In this document: one piece after another, positions 17,659 to 27,322 of the stretch | Layout of the letters: each line of letters starts with the position of its first letter | Numbering within the stretch: the stretch's first letter is position 1 | Assembly (NCBI RefSeq): GCF_016765615.1 | Contig: NZ_JAESWA010000028.1 | Span: 1-64,000, forward strand | DNA from: Clostridium paridis | GTDB taxonomy: Bacteria > Bacillota > Clostridia > Clostridiales > Clostridiaceae | DNA length: 64,000 nt | Direction: 5' to 3' | Position numbers and translations under genes: made by a program | Notes under the pieces: model-generated | The model's database searches: none | What the model saw: the letters and a program-made list of their open reading frames with translations, nothing else | Told to the model about the DNA's origin: nothing

Positions 17659-18345
17659 TTAACCTTCCACACCAAATTTATAACCAACTTTTACTACAGT
17701 AATAATATATTTAGGATTTTTAGTATCCTCTTCTATCTTTTTGCGTATATTTTTAATATGTACATCTATTGTTCTATCATATCCTTCAAAATCTATTCCG
17801 CCTATCTTCTCTATTAGCTGATCTCTATTTAAGACCTTTCCTTTATTAATTGCAAGCGCATATAATATATCAAATTCATTAGGCGTAAATGAAACTTCTT
17901 CGCCATATAACTTAACAGATCTTTTATCATAATCTATAACTAGCTTTCCATCATCAAAACACACATTCTCACGTTCTTCCTCTGCAAGCAATCTTCGAAA
18001 TAATGCGTTAACTCTTGCGGTTAATTCTCTAGGACTGAATGGCTTTACTAAATATTCGTCAGCGCCAATATTTAATCCTTCAACCTTTTGGTTTATCTCT
18101 CCCTTTGCAGTAAGCATAAATACATGCACATCAGATGTTTGGCGAATAATTTTACACACTTCTTCTCCATTAATATCTGGTAACATTAAATCAAGTATTA
18201 TAAGCTTAAATTCCATCGTTTCAAACATTTCGATACCTTTTAAGCCCTTAGTCGTACAGTAGACCTTATATCCAGCTTTCTCTAAATAAGCTTTTAGTAC
18301 CTCTGATACTTTTTCTTCATCTTCTATTATTAAAATCTGTTGCAA
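17659..18345 (-). CDS. Orphan OmpR-family response regulator
   Basis: 228 aa. Receiver with acidic IEDEE, phospho-acceptor Asp52 in LDLMLP and the conserved Lys in LVKPF, then a winged-helix effector domain (LYGEEVSFTPNEFDIL to VGYKFGVEG). No histidine kinase gene is adjacent on either strand, so it is an orphan in this window. The small 51-aa gene upstream is on the same strand, separated by a hairpin. Targets are unknown; the neighbouring copper-type fusion and small metal-protein genes are candidates by position only. Confidence 0.9.
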   Translation of the reverse strand: MQQILIIEDEEKVSEVLKAYLEKAGYKVYCTTKGLKGIEMFETMEFKLIILDLMLPDINGEEVCKIIRQTSDVHVFMLTAKGEINQKVEGLNIGADEYLVKPFSPRELTARVNALFRRLLAEEERENVCFDDGKLVIDYDKRSVKLYGEEVSFTPNEFDILYALAINKGKVLNRDQLIEKIGGIDFEGYDRTIDVHIKNIRKKIEEDTKNPKYIITVVKVGYKFGVEG

Positions 18346-18375
18346 CTTTCGTTAACCTCCAAATAAATAAAAGAT

Positions 18376-18397
18376 AAGAGAAGTCTAAACTTCTCTT
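18376..18397 (-). terminator. Hairpin between the 51-aa gene and the regulator
   Basis: AAGAGAAG / CTTCTCTT with a 6-nt loop, then ATCTTTTATTT on the minus strand. It could partly terminate or attenuate transcription into the regulator gene. Confidence 0.5.
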
Positions 18398-18425
18398 TAG
18401 TTTTAATAACACTTATGCTCTTCCC

Positions 18426-18581
18426 TTAAGCTGCCTTACTTCTCTTTTCGATCTCAATTGTTCTATAAATATCTTCTATTGCTGATATTTCATTATTATA
18501 TTTCTCAATTATTTTTCTTGTATACTCATTACTATAAACTTCTCTGTATTTTTTGCTTATTAGATATTTTAGTAAATTCAT
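18426..18581 (-). CDS. Small hypothetical protein, 51 aa
   Basis: The ATG at 18581 follows GAGGTG by six bases, and the frame is open to TAA at 18426. The product begins MNLLKYLISKKYREVYS and ends in a basic KRSKAA tail. It is a charged, probably helical protein with no cysteines and no membrane segment. The family is not recognised. It lies upstream of the orphan response regulator on the same strand and might be co-transcribed with it. Confidence 0.6.
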   Translation of the reverse strand: MNLLKYLISKKYREVYSNEYTRKIIEKYNNEISAIEDIYRTIEIEKRSKAA

Positions 18582-18700
18582 TTAATTCACCTCAAAAAAA
18601 TATTTTTTACTATGATAAAATAATACAAAAAAGTTGTGTAGCAATTATGAAGAATTTAAAGAACTTTTAATTAAAATAACTTGAAAAATTTGAACATAAA

Positions 18701-18742
18701 AAAGCTAGAGTCATATACAATAAACATTGTAACTCTAGCTTT
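18701..18742. terminator. Terminator of the Cys-rich small gene
   Basis: An 11-bp stem AAAGCTAGAGT / ACTCTAGCTTT with an inner TACAAT / ATTGTA stem. A and T runs flank it. Confidence 0.7.
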
Positions 18743-18795
18743 CACTTATATCTGTTAACTTAAAAATAGTAACTGGATTAGTTCTTATTACATTA

Positions 18796-18921
18796 CTATT
18801 TTTTCATCACTTTTGATTCTTTACATCCACCACAACCGCAAGATTTCTTTTTAAACTTATTATATATTGTAAAGATTGCAAAAGTTAAGATTCCTACTGT
18901 AATTAATATTTGAATAACCAT
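18796..18921 (-). CDS. FeoB-associated-type Cys-rich membrane protein
   Basis: 41 aa. One membrane helix (about 2-20), a basic YNKFKKK stretch, then the cysteine cluster SCGCGGCKES. This layout matches the short FeoB-associated Cys-rich membrane proteins that often end feo operons in Firmicutes. No feoA or feoB is in the window, so a role in iron is inferred from the family only; another metal is possible. The ribosome binding site is AGAAGGGAT about ten bases before the ATG. It has its own terminator. Confidence 0.65.
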   Translation of the reverse strand: MVIQILITVGILTFAIFTIYNKFKKKSCGCGGCKESKVMKK

Positions 18922-19028
18922 TTATATCATCCCTTCTCTATTTTTATGTTTATATCCTATATTACTATAGTTTTATGAAGAAAAAATGAAGGTGTTAACT
19001 TCTGCATATTTTGAAATGTTACTAAAAA

Positions 19029-19062
19029 ACCACACATCCCCAACCTCTTGAGAATGTGTGGT
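19029..19062 (-). terminator. Terminator of the 51-aa gene at 19075
   Basis: A 9-bp stem ACCACACAT / ATGTGTGGT with a 16-nt loop, followed on the minus strand by TTTTTTAG. Confidence 0.75.
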
Positions 19063-19074
19063 CTAATTTTATCT

Positions 19075-19230
19075 CTAATTTACTAACTTTTCAAGATCAG
19101 CTATTATCACATTAACTTTTTCAAGCTTTCCTTTAGCATAATCTTTCTCTCTTAGCCATTCGATACCCATTTCTAAGCATCTTTTTTCTTCTTTGTACTC
19201 AGCTAATAATTTTACTAATTCATTATTCAT
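19075..19230 (-). CDS. Small hypothetical protein, 51 aa
   Basis: The ATG at 19230 follows GGGGTGA by four to five bases, and the frame closes with TAG at 19075. The product begins MNNELVKLLAEYKEEKR and is rich in Glu, Lys and Leu throughout, so it is probably two short helices or a coiled coil. No family is recognised. It lies between glmS and the Cys-rich protein and is monocistronic, with its own terminator. Confidence 0.6.
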   Translation of the reverse strand: MNNELVKLLAEYKEEKRCLEMGIEWLREKDYAKGKLEKVNVIIADLEKLVN

Positions 19231-19318
19231 AAACTCACCCCATATGAATATTTAACCCTTGAATTAACTTACCATAATTTACTCGATAAAAATTATAGTT
19301 TCTTGTGTTTAGCTAATA

Positions 19319-21145
19319 TTATTCAACTGTTACTGATTTTGCTAAGTTTCTTGGCTTATCAACATCGCAGCCTTTTCTTACTGCTGTATAGTAAGCTAAT
19401 ATTTGAAGTGGAACTACTGAATATACTGGTGCAAGTATTGGCATAACTCTTGGGATATAAACTGTTTCATCTACAGTCTTCTCAATGTCTGGATGTCCTT
19501 CCATTGCTATTCCTAATACATTTGCTCCTCTAGTTTTAACTTCTCTTATATTACTTACCATCTTATCAAATATATCTTCTTGAGTTGCAAGAGCTATAAC
19601 TGTGATTCCTTCTTCAATTAAAGCTATAGTTCCGTGCTTTAACTCTCCACCTGGATAAGCTTCTGAGTGGATATATGATATTTCTTTTAGTTTTAATGAT
19701 CCTTCTAATGCTACTGCATAATCTAGACCTCTTCCTAAATAGTAAACATCCTTTTCTTTATATACTTTATCAACGAATGTCTTTATCTTTTCGATATCGC
19801 TTAATATTTCAGCAACACCTTCTGAAAGATCAAGTAATCCGTCTTTTATTTTGTTAATTTCAGTTTCTCTTATAGTATTCTTAACTTCAGCCATATATAA
19901 AGCTATTATATATAATGCTATTAGCATAGTTATATATGCTTTTGTTGATGCAACTGCGATTTCTGGACCAGCCCATGTATAGAATACATCATCAGCTTCT
20001 CTTGAAATTGAGCTACCTACAACATTAGTTATAGCTATTATTCTAGCTCCCTTATCCTTAGCTAGTCTTAATGCTGCTAAAGTATCAGCTGTTTCTCCTG
20101 ATTGGCTTATGCAGATCATTAATGTTTTATCAGTTATAAGTGGATTTCTGTATCTGAATTCAGATGCATAATCTATTTCTACTGGTATCTTAGCTAATCT
20201 TTCAATTACATATTTTCCAACAACACCTGAGTGATATGCTGTACCACATGCAATTATATAAACCTTGTCAAATCCTTCGATTTGCTCTTTAGTTAAGTGA
20301 ATACCATCAATTTTAATCTTTTCACCTTTAACTATTCTTGAAGTTAAAGTATCTTTTATAGCTTTTGGTTGTTCATATATTTCCTTTAACATGAAGTGTT
20401 CATATCCGCCTTTTTCAGCAGCATCTATATCCCATGTTACATGGAAAATTTGTTTATCAACCTTATTTTTATTTTCATCATAAATTGTTATTCCGTCATT
20501 AGTCATAACAACAAATTCTTTATCTTCTAATAAATAAACGTCTCTTGTTTGACCTAATACAGCAGGAATATCTGAAGCTATAAAGCTTTCATTTTCTCCA
20601 ACACCTATAACAAGTGGACTGTCTTTTCTTACAGCAACAATTTTACCTGGATCTTTTTCTGATATTACGCCTAATGCATAACTACCTTCCATCTTCTTAG
20701 TTGCTTTCATAACAGCATCTTCAAGATTTCCTTCAAAATAGTAATCTACTAAATGAGGTATAACTTCTGTATCTGTCTCTGATACAAATTTATATCCTTT
20801 AGCCATTAACATTTCTCTTAAAACTATATAGTTCTCAATTATACCATTGTGAACTACTGCTATGCTTTCATCTTCATTACAATGAGGATGTGAGTTTACA
20901 TCTGAAGGTTCTCCATGAGTTGCCCATCTTGTATGACCTATTCCTATACTGCTTGCAAAGTCACTACTTTGAACTCTTTCCTTAAGGTTTGATAGTCTAC
21001 CTCTGCATTTTTCTACCTTGATATCATCATTCTCTAAAACAGCTATTCCTGATGAATCATAACCTCTGTACTCAAGTTTACCTAACCCCTCAATTAAAAT
21101 CGGAGTTGCTTTCTTTGGTCCTAAATATCCTACTATTCCACACAT
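19319..21145 (-). CDS. glmS: Glucosamine-6-phosphate synthase
   Basis: 608 aa, full length. The N-terminal glutaminase has nucleophile Cys2 (MCGIVGYLG). Two SIS isomerase domains follow, with SQSGETADT and the C-terminal KPRNLAKSVTVE. It converts fructose-6-phosphate and glutamine to glucosamine-6-phosphate, the first step to UDP-GlcNAc for peptidoglycan. The 5' leader carries a glmS ribozyme, so expression falls when glucosamine-6-phosphate is plentiful. The next enzyme of the pathway, GlmM, is at 46404-47753. Confidence 0.97.
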   Translation of the reverse strand: MCGIVGYLGPKKATPILIEGLGKLEYRGYDSSGIAVLENDDIKVEKCRGRLSNLKERVQSSDFASSIGIGHTRWATHGEPSDVNSHPHCNEDESIAVVHNGIIENYIVLREMLMAKGYKFVSETDTEVIPHLVDYYFEGNLEDAVMKATKKMEGSYALGVISEKDPGKIVAVRKDSPLVIGVGENESFIASDIPAVLGQTRDVYLLEDKEFVVMTNDGITIYDENKNKVDKQIFHVTWDIDAAEKGGYEHFMLKEIYEQPKAIKDTLTSRIVKGEKIKIDGIHLTKEQIEGFDKVYIIACGTAYHSGVVGKYVIERLAKIPVEIDYASEFRYRNPLITDKTLMICISQSGETADTLAALRLAKDKGARIIAITNVVGSSISREADDVFYTWAGPEIAVASTKAYITMLIALYIIALYMAEVKNTIRETEINKIKDGLLDLSEGVAEILSDIEKIKTFVDKVYKEKDVYYLGRGLDYAVALEGSLKLKEISYIHSEAYPGGELKHGTIALIEEGITVIALATQEDIFDKMVSNIREVKTRGANVLGIAMEGHPDIEKTVDETVYIPRVMPILAPVYSVVPLQILAYYTAVRKGCDVDKPRNLAKSVTVE

Positions 21146-21365
21146 AAATAATTCTTCCTTTCATACTAACTATTTTTAACCATAATTATATGAAATATTC
21201 TATAGGTGGAAGGCTTTTTAGTAGATGAACCACTACATAAAACCTAAAAACCTCTCCGAAAATTTTATTTTTTCAGCAAGTTACCATATTAAGTTTTTTG
21301 TGCGGCTCTTCTCAGAGTTTTATTATTTAAAAAGCTTATACTTTAAAAAGACAAAACTCTGGGAA

Positions 21366-21551
21366 GCTTTAAACCCTCTGTTTAAAACCTCCTAGTACCT
21401 AGCTGAATTTGTTCTAAGAATTACTTCTTAGGTTTGCCAGCTTTTAACGGTAGTACTTATACCGTGGGGCACCCGCTGAATTTTCGATACTCCCCAACCT
21501 CGTCAAGTTAAATACTTAAATACCGATCTCATGTATTTAACCTCTAGCGCT
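21366..21551 (-). ncRNA. glmS self-cleaving ribozyme/riboswitch
   Basis: Read on the minus strand, the leader shows the cleavage-site segment AAGCGC (cleavage before G at about 21550), a P2-type stem around TTAAATAC, then TTGACGAGGTTGGGGAGTAT, TCGAAAATTCAGCGGGTGCC and the pseudoknot partners, as in known glmS ribozymes. The P3/P4 stem GGTA...TACC and a long P4.1 region follow. Binding of glucosamine-6-phosphate triggers cleavage and mRNA decay. The 3' limit is approximate. About 220 bases separate it from the glmS start. Confidence 0.95.
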
Positions 21552-21700
21552 TAAATATTAAATTATTAACTAACTTCCCTCCTTCTTTTTCTATTTTTCT
21601 ATAATTATGGTTTTTGTTCAAGCCTCCACAATTCAATATATTATACTATATAATATTTCATGTCAAACTATTTGTTACTTTATTAACTTTTAAATAATAA

Positions 21701-21736
21701 TAGGGTTAAAAATCCTATTATGGATTCTTAACCCTA
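21701..21736 (-). terminator. Terminator of the mtl operon
   Basis: TAGGGTTAA / TTAACCCTA with an inner AATCC / GGATT stem, 10 bases past the mtlD stop. Confidence 0.75.
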
Positions 21737-21746
21737 GTTATAAACT

Positions 21747-22907
21747 CTATTTTGTAAATGAAGTTTTTACTTCTTCATATTTACTTACTATAGCATCTAC
21801 TAATGGGCTATCTATATCTAAGCTTGTTATATCTGCAACTGCTTTTTTAATTCCATTAGCTTTAATATTTGATTGTACTTCTTGAGATTTTTCATCTTCA
21901 GCATAATCAAATAGTAAACCTGCAGCTATACCTGTTAATATGTTTTCTCTTTCGATATTAAGCTCATAGCAAAGTCTTAATGGAGTTATTAATCTATCAT
22001 TTCCAGATAACTTTCTTATTGGGTCACGTCCAACACGGAAAACTTCATCTTTTAGATATGTGTTTTCAAATCTACCTATTAACTTTTTAGAATAAGCAGT
22101 TAAAGCTTCAATATCTATTTTGTGTTTTTCACTTAAAGCTTTTACAGCTTCAGCATGGAACCCAACTATAACGTTCTTAATTGCTTCATCTTGAATTGCT
22201 TCATGGATGTATTTGTATCCTTTTAGGTCTCCTAAATAAGCAGTTGTTGCATGTGCCCCATTTAAAAGGAATAACTTTCTTTCAAGGTATGGTCCTAGAT
22301 TATCTACATATTCAGCACCATTAACATTTCCATTTACTTTAACCTTATTCTTTTCTATATCCCATTCATAGAAATCTTCAACAGCAACGTCTATTGGAAG
22401 TTCTTTTTCAATATCTACATTAGGTACAATTCTATCAACTGCACTATTAGGGAATCCAACATATTTGTCTAGGTTTGCTTTAAGTTCGTCACTAGCACCT
22501 TCTAATATTCCATCTTTTAGAATATCTGTAGCCATTAATGCATTTTCACATGCAATAATATCTAATTCTTTTTTATTAGTTTCAAATCTCTTTTCTAAAA
22601 GTGTCTTTAGTAATCCACCAGTGCTCTTTAAATTGTTCGCACCTATAGAAGTAGTTATTAAATCTGCTTCTTTAACTACCGCTTCAAGACCAGCCATCTC
22701 ATGTAAATGTACAGCTTTTACGCCTTCTATTTTTTCTTTATTTTCAGAAGTACTTAATGTTATTACTGTGTATTTTTTGTATTCATTAATTGCATTTACT
22801 AAAAAATCTGATATATCTACAAAAGTTACTTCGTAGCCTGATTTTGATAATAAATAACCAATAAAGCCTCTTCCAATATTTCCAGCTCCAAAATGAACAG
22901 CTTTCAT
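21747..22907 (-). CDS. mtlD: Mannitol-1-phosphate 5-dehydrogenase
   Basis: 386 aa. N-terminal NAD-binding motif HFGAGNIGRGFIG (about 5-17). The C-terminal catalytic helical domain has the family pattern KLFLLNGAHATTAYLG. It oxidises mannitol-1-phosphate to fructose-6-phosphate with NAD, in the cytoplasm. I placed the start at the ATG at 22907, one base after the mtlF stop, because AAGGTGA lies eight bases before it; the longer frame begins with a GTG inside mtlF. Last gene of the operon, followed by a terminator. Confidence 0.94.
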   Translation of the reverse strand: MKAVHFGAGNIGRGFIGYLLSKSGYEVTFVDISDFLVNAINEYKKYTVITLSTSENKEKIEGVKAVHLHEMAGLEAVVKEADLITTSIGANNLKSTGGLLKTLLEKRFETNKKELDIIACENALMATDILKDGILEGASDELKANLDKYVGFPNSAVDRIVPNVDIEKELPIDVAVEDFYEWDIEKNKVKVNGNVNGAEYVDNLGPYLERKLFLLNGAHATTAYLGDLKGYKYIHEAIQDEAIKNVIVGFHAEAVKALSEKHKIDIEALTAYSKKLIGRFENTYLKDEVFRVGRDPIRKLSGNDRLITPLRLCYELNIERENILTGIAAGLLFDYAEDEKSQEVQSNIKANGIKKAVADITSLDIDSPLVDAIVSKYEEVKTSFTK

Positions 22908-22908
22908 A

Positions 22909-23352
22909 CTACATTTCACCTTCTTCTTCTATGATTCTCATTATTTCAGCTTCAGTTTTTGCATCAATTAACTTTTGAACATTTTCTTCATATTGTACAG
23001 TTAATGCAATTTGAGAAAGGAAAGCCATATGATCGTCTCCTTTTCCTGCTATACCTATAACTATATATGCGATGTTTCCTTCACCAAAGTCAACTCCATC
23101 AGGATATTGTAATATAACTATACCTGAATCTAATATTTGTTTTTTGTATTCATTCATTCCATGTGGAATTGCTACTCCATTTCCCATGTATGTTGTAACT
23201 TCATTTTCTCTAGCTTTCATGCCTTCGATATAATTTTCATTAACATATCCTCTTGAAACTAGTAACCTTCCTGCTCTTTCTATAGCCTCAAATTTAGATT
23301 CTGAAGAGAGATTAAGCATAATATTTTCTTCAACTAAAACACCCTTATTCAT
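22909..23352 (-). CDS. mtlF: Mannitol-specific PTS EIIA component
   Basis: 147 aa, a stand-alone EIIA of the mannitol/fructose family. The phosphorylated histidine is His64 in GVAIPHGMNEYK. It accepts phosphate from HPr and passes it to the EIIB domain of MtlA. Its ATG directly follows the mtlR stop codon, with GAGGAG as ribosome binding site inside mtlR, so the two are translationally coupled. Confidence 0.94.
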   Translation of the reverse strand: MNKGVLVEENIMLNLSSESKFEAIERAGRLLVSRGYVNENYIEGMKARENEVTTYMGNGVAIPHGMNEYKKQILDSGIVILQYPDGVDFGEGNIAYIVIGIAGKGDDHMAFLSQIALTVQYEENVQKLIDAKTEAEIMRIIEEEGEM

Positions 23353-25407
23353 TCAATTGTCCTCCTCTTTATTTACAATATTAATTAAATTATTTCTAAT
23401 ATCAGTTATACTACCTATTTTTAATGTTTCAACAAATTCTTTTTGCTCTATTAATGAAACACTAATTTTTCCTAAAAGTTGTAAGATGTAATTACTTTCA
23501 TTCTGCCTTGCAAGTAAGACCAAAAAAGTTCCTACTTCTTCTGTTGAAAAGCCTATACTAGACATACGAATTGGCTCCTCAACTCTGTATACCCCTACAA
23601 AAGGAGTAACCATTTCATCACATCTTGTATGGATTAAAGCTATCCCGCTTCCTGGAACAACTACGTTACCTTTTTCTTCTCTTTTAAGTATACCATTTAT
23701 AATTGCATTTTTATCAGTAGTTAAATCAATTTCATATATATCTTCTACAATAAAATTTATCAAATCTGCAAAAGAATCAACTTTTGTTTTTTTCAATTGA
23801 AAATTCTTAAGAATTGTATTGGCCAATTCATATTCAGAATTTGTAACCTCATCATCATCTAAAGAACTTGGTAATTGCACAAGTTTAACTTGATTATCAA
23901 GCTTGAAATCAAAAATAAAACTATTAACCTTCTCTATGTTTTCTTTTGTCATAAAAGGTGATACCACAATTACTCTATTCTTTATGCTAAAATTAATTGG
24001 AACGGTAGATAAAATCAAGTCAAAGCTTTCCTCTTCAAGTCTTCTACTAACATCATTTATAGCTGTAATAGCCAAAGTTCCTATATCCGGGAAAAGCGCT
24101 TGTATTTTATTACATAAGATTCTAGCTGTTGCAATCCCTCCAGGACATACTACCATAGTTTTTATTTTTCTTAAAAATGCCTGCTGCCTTTGCAATGCTA
24201 CGTCTATATGCATTGTTATATAGCCAACTTCTTCTAAAGGTATTTTCAAATTATATCTAGAAAATATCAATTTACATTTATTATTGATAACCTTAAATAA
24301 ATCTGTATAATGTTCCTTTATTTCACTTATAAGTGGATTTATAACAACTAGTCCCAAGTTTAACATATAAAACGTCTGTTTTAAATGTTGTGACAGATCT
24401 CTTATTAATTGGATATCATTCATTAAATCTACTTGTATTTTTTTTGATACCTCTGTCACTAATTCTAAAGCTAAATCCTCATAATTTATATCTGATTGCG
24501 TGAAATTTCCATTACTATTTAGGAAATAATTATATTCACTTAAATACAATGATAAATAAACTAACTCATCCTCAGGTAAGTTAATATTATTATCAATTAA
24601 AGTTTCATTTATGTTTTTTAATTTTTCATATACGTCTAAAGATTGTATTTCTTTTTTTATCTTTTCTGGTAATTCTATATTATCGCCATTTTCAGTCTTC
24701 TTAATTGATAAAAGAATTTGAATAAAAAGACTAAAATATTTTACATCATTAACCTTAATATAGCTGAATTTTGATTCTTGAAATGTTTCTCTAACTAAAT
24801 TTATTATTTTTGTTCCAAAAATAATCTCAAAAAATGCTTTTACTGTTTGGTCTACTTTTTCTTCATATAGTATTGGTAATAGATCTTCATATGGCTTAAG
24901 CTCAAATAGAAGTTCTACTAGCGCAATTCTTTTATTCCATTCTGACCCTTCAATACTAATACCATGACTTCTTTTTCTAATTAAGCATAAATTTTTAGTA
25001 AGTACCATATTTTCGATACTATCTAGGTCAAGACTAATGCTGCCCATAACTACATTAAATTTATGACTAAAATATGAAGCCTTAATTGGTTCTTTAGTTA
25101 CAAGCAATTCACAGGCAATTATTATTTGCCTTTGTTCTTTATTAAATAACCACTGCATAGGAACTTGATTTAAAGATTCTTTTATTTCCTCAATCTTATC
25201 CTTGTTACCTGACAAAGATAAATTCATATCCTCATCATTAAAAATATTTACGCTATATTTCTTTAAACTTTTGTTTATTGAAGAAATTTCTCTTAATATA
25301 GTTCTTGTGCTTATATTTAATTGTTTATGAAGGCCCTTTATATTAAAGGGGCCTTCATTTAAAACTTTATTCAATATAAATTGCTGTCTAGGGGTGAAAT
25401 TATTCAT
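23353..25407 (-). CDS. mtlR: MtlR-type PRD transcriptional activator
   Basis: 684 aa. An HTH region at the N-terminus (QQFILNKVLNEGPFNIKGL), two PTS regulation domains (about 190-430) with conserved His residues, a EIIB-like domain with the Cys loop VVCPGGIATARIL (about 420-432) and a C-terminal EIIA-like domain with LIHTRCDEM. It senses mannitol import through phosphorylation by HPr and MtlF/MtlA and activates the operon promoter. It sits between mtlA and mtlF, as is usual in Firmicutes. Target sites are expected upstream of mtlA. Confidence 0.92.
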   Translation of the reverse strand: MNNFTPRQQFILNKVLNEGPFNIKGLHKQLNISTRTILREISSINKSLKKYSVNIFNDEDMNLSLSGNKDKIEEIKESLNQVPMQWLFNKEQRQIIIACELLVTKEPIKASYFSHKFNVVMGSISLDLDSIENMVLTKNLCLIRKRSHGISIEGSEWNKRIALVELLFELKPYEDLLPILYEEKVDQTVKAFFEIIFGTKIINLVRETFQESKFSYIKVNDVKYFSLFIQILLSIKKTENGDNIELPEKIKKEIQSLDVYEKLKNINETLIDNNINLPEDELVYLSLYLSEYNYFLNSNGNFTQSDINYEDLALELVTEVSKKIQVDLMNDIQLIRDLSQHLKQTFYMLNLGLVVINPLISEIKEHYTDLFKVINNKCKLIFSRYNLKIPLEEVGYITMHIDVALQRQQAFLRKIKTMVVCPGGIATARILCNKIQALFPDIGTLAITAINDVSRRLEEESFDLILSTVPINFSIKNRVIVVSPFMTKENIEKVNSFIFDFKLDNQVKLVQLPSSLDDDEVTNSEYELANTILKNFQLKKTKVDSFADLINFIVEDIYEIDLTTDKNAIINGILKREEKGNVVVPGSGIALIHTRCDEMVTPFVGVYRVEEPIRMSSIGFSTEEVGTFLVLLARQNESNYILQLLGKISVSLIEQKEFVETLKIGSITDIRNNLINIVNKEEDN

Positions 25408-25445
25408 TTATACTCACCTAGCCTATAATTTATTTTTTCTAATTA

Positions 25446-26849
25446 TTACTTTAATTGATTTACAAATTCGTCATATTTTGTACGATCCAAGAAATTCTTA
25501 ACTGTTATGATTTTATCAGTTTTAGCTGATTTTCTAGCTCTTTCAGCTAAGTTTTCTTGTGTAAATACTACATCAGCATCTGCTGGTATAGCATCAACTG
25601 GAGTATGTTTAACATCAATACCACTTATTCCAGCATCTTTTAATGCTTTCTTAAGTATTGATTCTCCCATAGCTGAAGATCCCATTCCTGCATCACAAGC
25701 AAATACGATTAATTTGATTCCAGCTTTTGAAACTGAAGGAACGCTTTGTCCTTTACTTTCAGCTTTCATTTCTTTAACTTTGCTTTGTGCTTCTTCTAAA
25801 TCTTCTCCGCCTTCTGGATCTCTCTTAATTATAACTGCTGCTATTAAGAATGATACTACAGTACCAACAAGTACCCCTGCAAGAACTGGTAATAATCCAC
25901 CCTTAGGAGACATTGCTATAAGTGATATTATACTTCCTGGTGAAGGTGCTGATACAAGTCCTGCATGAGTTATTACGAATGTTAAATCTGCAGTTATTCC
26001 ACCACCGATTACAGCTAATAATAAAGCTGGTTTCATTAATACATATGGGAAATAAATTTCATGTATTCCACCTAAGAAGTGAATGATGATTGCTCCTGGT
26101 GCTGATTGTTTAGCCATTCCTTTACTATATAGCATATAAGCTAAAAGTATTCCAAGTCCTGGACCTGGGTTTGGTTCTAATAAGAAGAATATTGACTTAC
26201 CAACATCATGTGCTTGTTGAATTCCTAAAGGAGATAATACTCCGTGATTAATTGCATTGTTTAAGAATAAGATTTTAGCTGGTTCAACAACTATTGCTAT
26301 TAAAGGAAGTAATCCTTTATCAGTAATTGCTTGTGCAGCACTACCTAATCCTGTTGAGATACCTGCAACGATTGGTTCGATATAAGTAAATGCGAATAAT
26401 GAAAGTCCGCCACCTAGGATACCTGCTGAGAAGTTGTTAACTAACATTTCAAATCCTGTTGGGATTTTTCCATCTACTAGTTTGTCAAACTTCTTGATTA
26501 ACCATCCACCAAGTGGTCCCATTATCATAGCTCCCATGAACATTGGGATAGATGCTCCAACTACGATACCCATAGTTGCGATAGCACCAACTACTCCTCC
26601 TCTAGTATCGTATACTAGTTTACCACCTTGATAACCTATAAGCAATGGTAGTAAGTAAGTGATCATTGGTCCAACTAATTTAGCCCAATATGCATTTGGT
26701 GTCCAACCTGTTGGTATGAATAATGCAGTGATAAGACCCCAAGCGATGAATGCTCCAATGTTTGGTAACACCATGCTACTTAAAAAACTACCAAATCTTT
26801 GAACTTTGCCTTTAAATGTAGAATTGTTTGAAGTATTAAGATTTTCCAT
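25446..26849 (-). CDS. mtlA: Mannitol-specific PTS EIICB
   Basis: 467 aa. The EIIC membrane domain (about 1-345) has the mannitol-type opening [17 protein letters not shown] and the conserved substrate loop [10 protein letters not shown]. The EIIB domain follows (about 375-467), with phospho-cysteine in [15 protein letters not shown]. No fused EIIA; that is supplied by MtlF. It imports mannitol as mannitol-1-phosphate through the plasma membrane. First gene of the operon mtlA-mtlR-mtlF-mtlD. Confidence 0.96.
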   Translation of the reverse strand: MENLNTSNNSTFKGKVQRFGSFLSSMVLPNIGAFIAWGLITALFIPTGWTPNAYWAKLVGPMITYLLPLLIGYQGGKLVYDTRGGVVGAIATMGIVVGASIPMFMGAMIMGPLGGWLIKKFDKLVDGKIPTGFEMLVNNFSAGILGGGLSLFAFTYIEPIVAGISTGLGSAAQAITDKGLLPLIAIVVEPAKILFLNNAINHGVLSPLGIQQAHDVGKSIFFLLEPNPGPGLGILLAYMLYSKGMAKQSAPGAIIIHFLGGIHEIYFPYVLMKPALLLAVIGGGITADLTFVITHAGLVSAPSPGSIISLIAMSPKGGLLPVLAGVLVGTVVSFLIAAVIIKRDPEGGEDLEEAQSKVKEMKAESKGQSVPSVSKAGIKLIVFACDAGMGSSAMGESILKKALKDAGISGIDVKHTPVDAIPADADVVFTQENLAERARKSAKTDKIITVKNFLDRTKYDEFVNQLK

Positions 26850-26897
26850 TATGAGACCTCCTATAAATTTTTTAAATAATAATTATTTATTACACTT

Positions 26898-26962
26898 ATT
26901 ATATTAATTTATATCGTTTTCACTTTCAATTTAAACAATTTCAATTCTGTGATACGTTTTCA
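26898..26962 (-). promoter_or_regulatory. mtl promoter region with cre-like sites
   Basis: A -10 element TATAAT lies at 26898-26903 with no good -35, as expected for an activator-dependent promoter. TGAAAACGATATAA (minus strand, 26909-26922) differs at one fixed position from the CcpA cre consensus and overlaps the promoter. The same core CGTTTTCA recurs at 26955-26962. These are candidates for CcpA or MtlR binding. Confidence 0.4.
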
Positions 26963-27214
26963 ATGACAATTTTAAAATTGCAATAATTCCTTGAAAAAAT
27001 CACGATTTGAAGGTCTGTATGTGTACTTTATTTCCAAAATAAAAAGTTCAAAAAAAGGTTGCATTTTGAATTTTAGTACAAAATCTATTGATCTTTTGCT
27101 TTTATTATGTTCAAATTTGATGAAAATATTATATATATTTATATGTAGCTTTACATAAAATAAAAGACCTTATATTTTTCAAATATATACGTATCATATT
27201 TAACCGTATAATAA

Positions 27215-27254
27215 AGCCTATATCTTAAATACTATGTAAAGTAAGATATAGGCT
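27215..27254 (-). terminator. Terminator of the PadR/SEDS operon
   Basis: A perfect 13-bp stem AGCCTATATCTTA / TAAGATATAGGCT with a 14-nt loop. The rest of 26963-27214 holds no gene that I can see. Confidence 0.7.
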
Positions 27255-27322
27255 AACTTTTATTTCTATTTGTCATTAATGAAAAAGACAAAGTTAATAG
27301 TTTATTGTTGACAGCAATTGAT

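Noticed and set aside
25507-25968. 153-aa plus-strand frame
   Set aside because: It is antisense to the conserved EIIB and EIIC parts of mtlA; a shadow of real codons.
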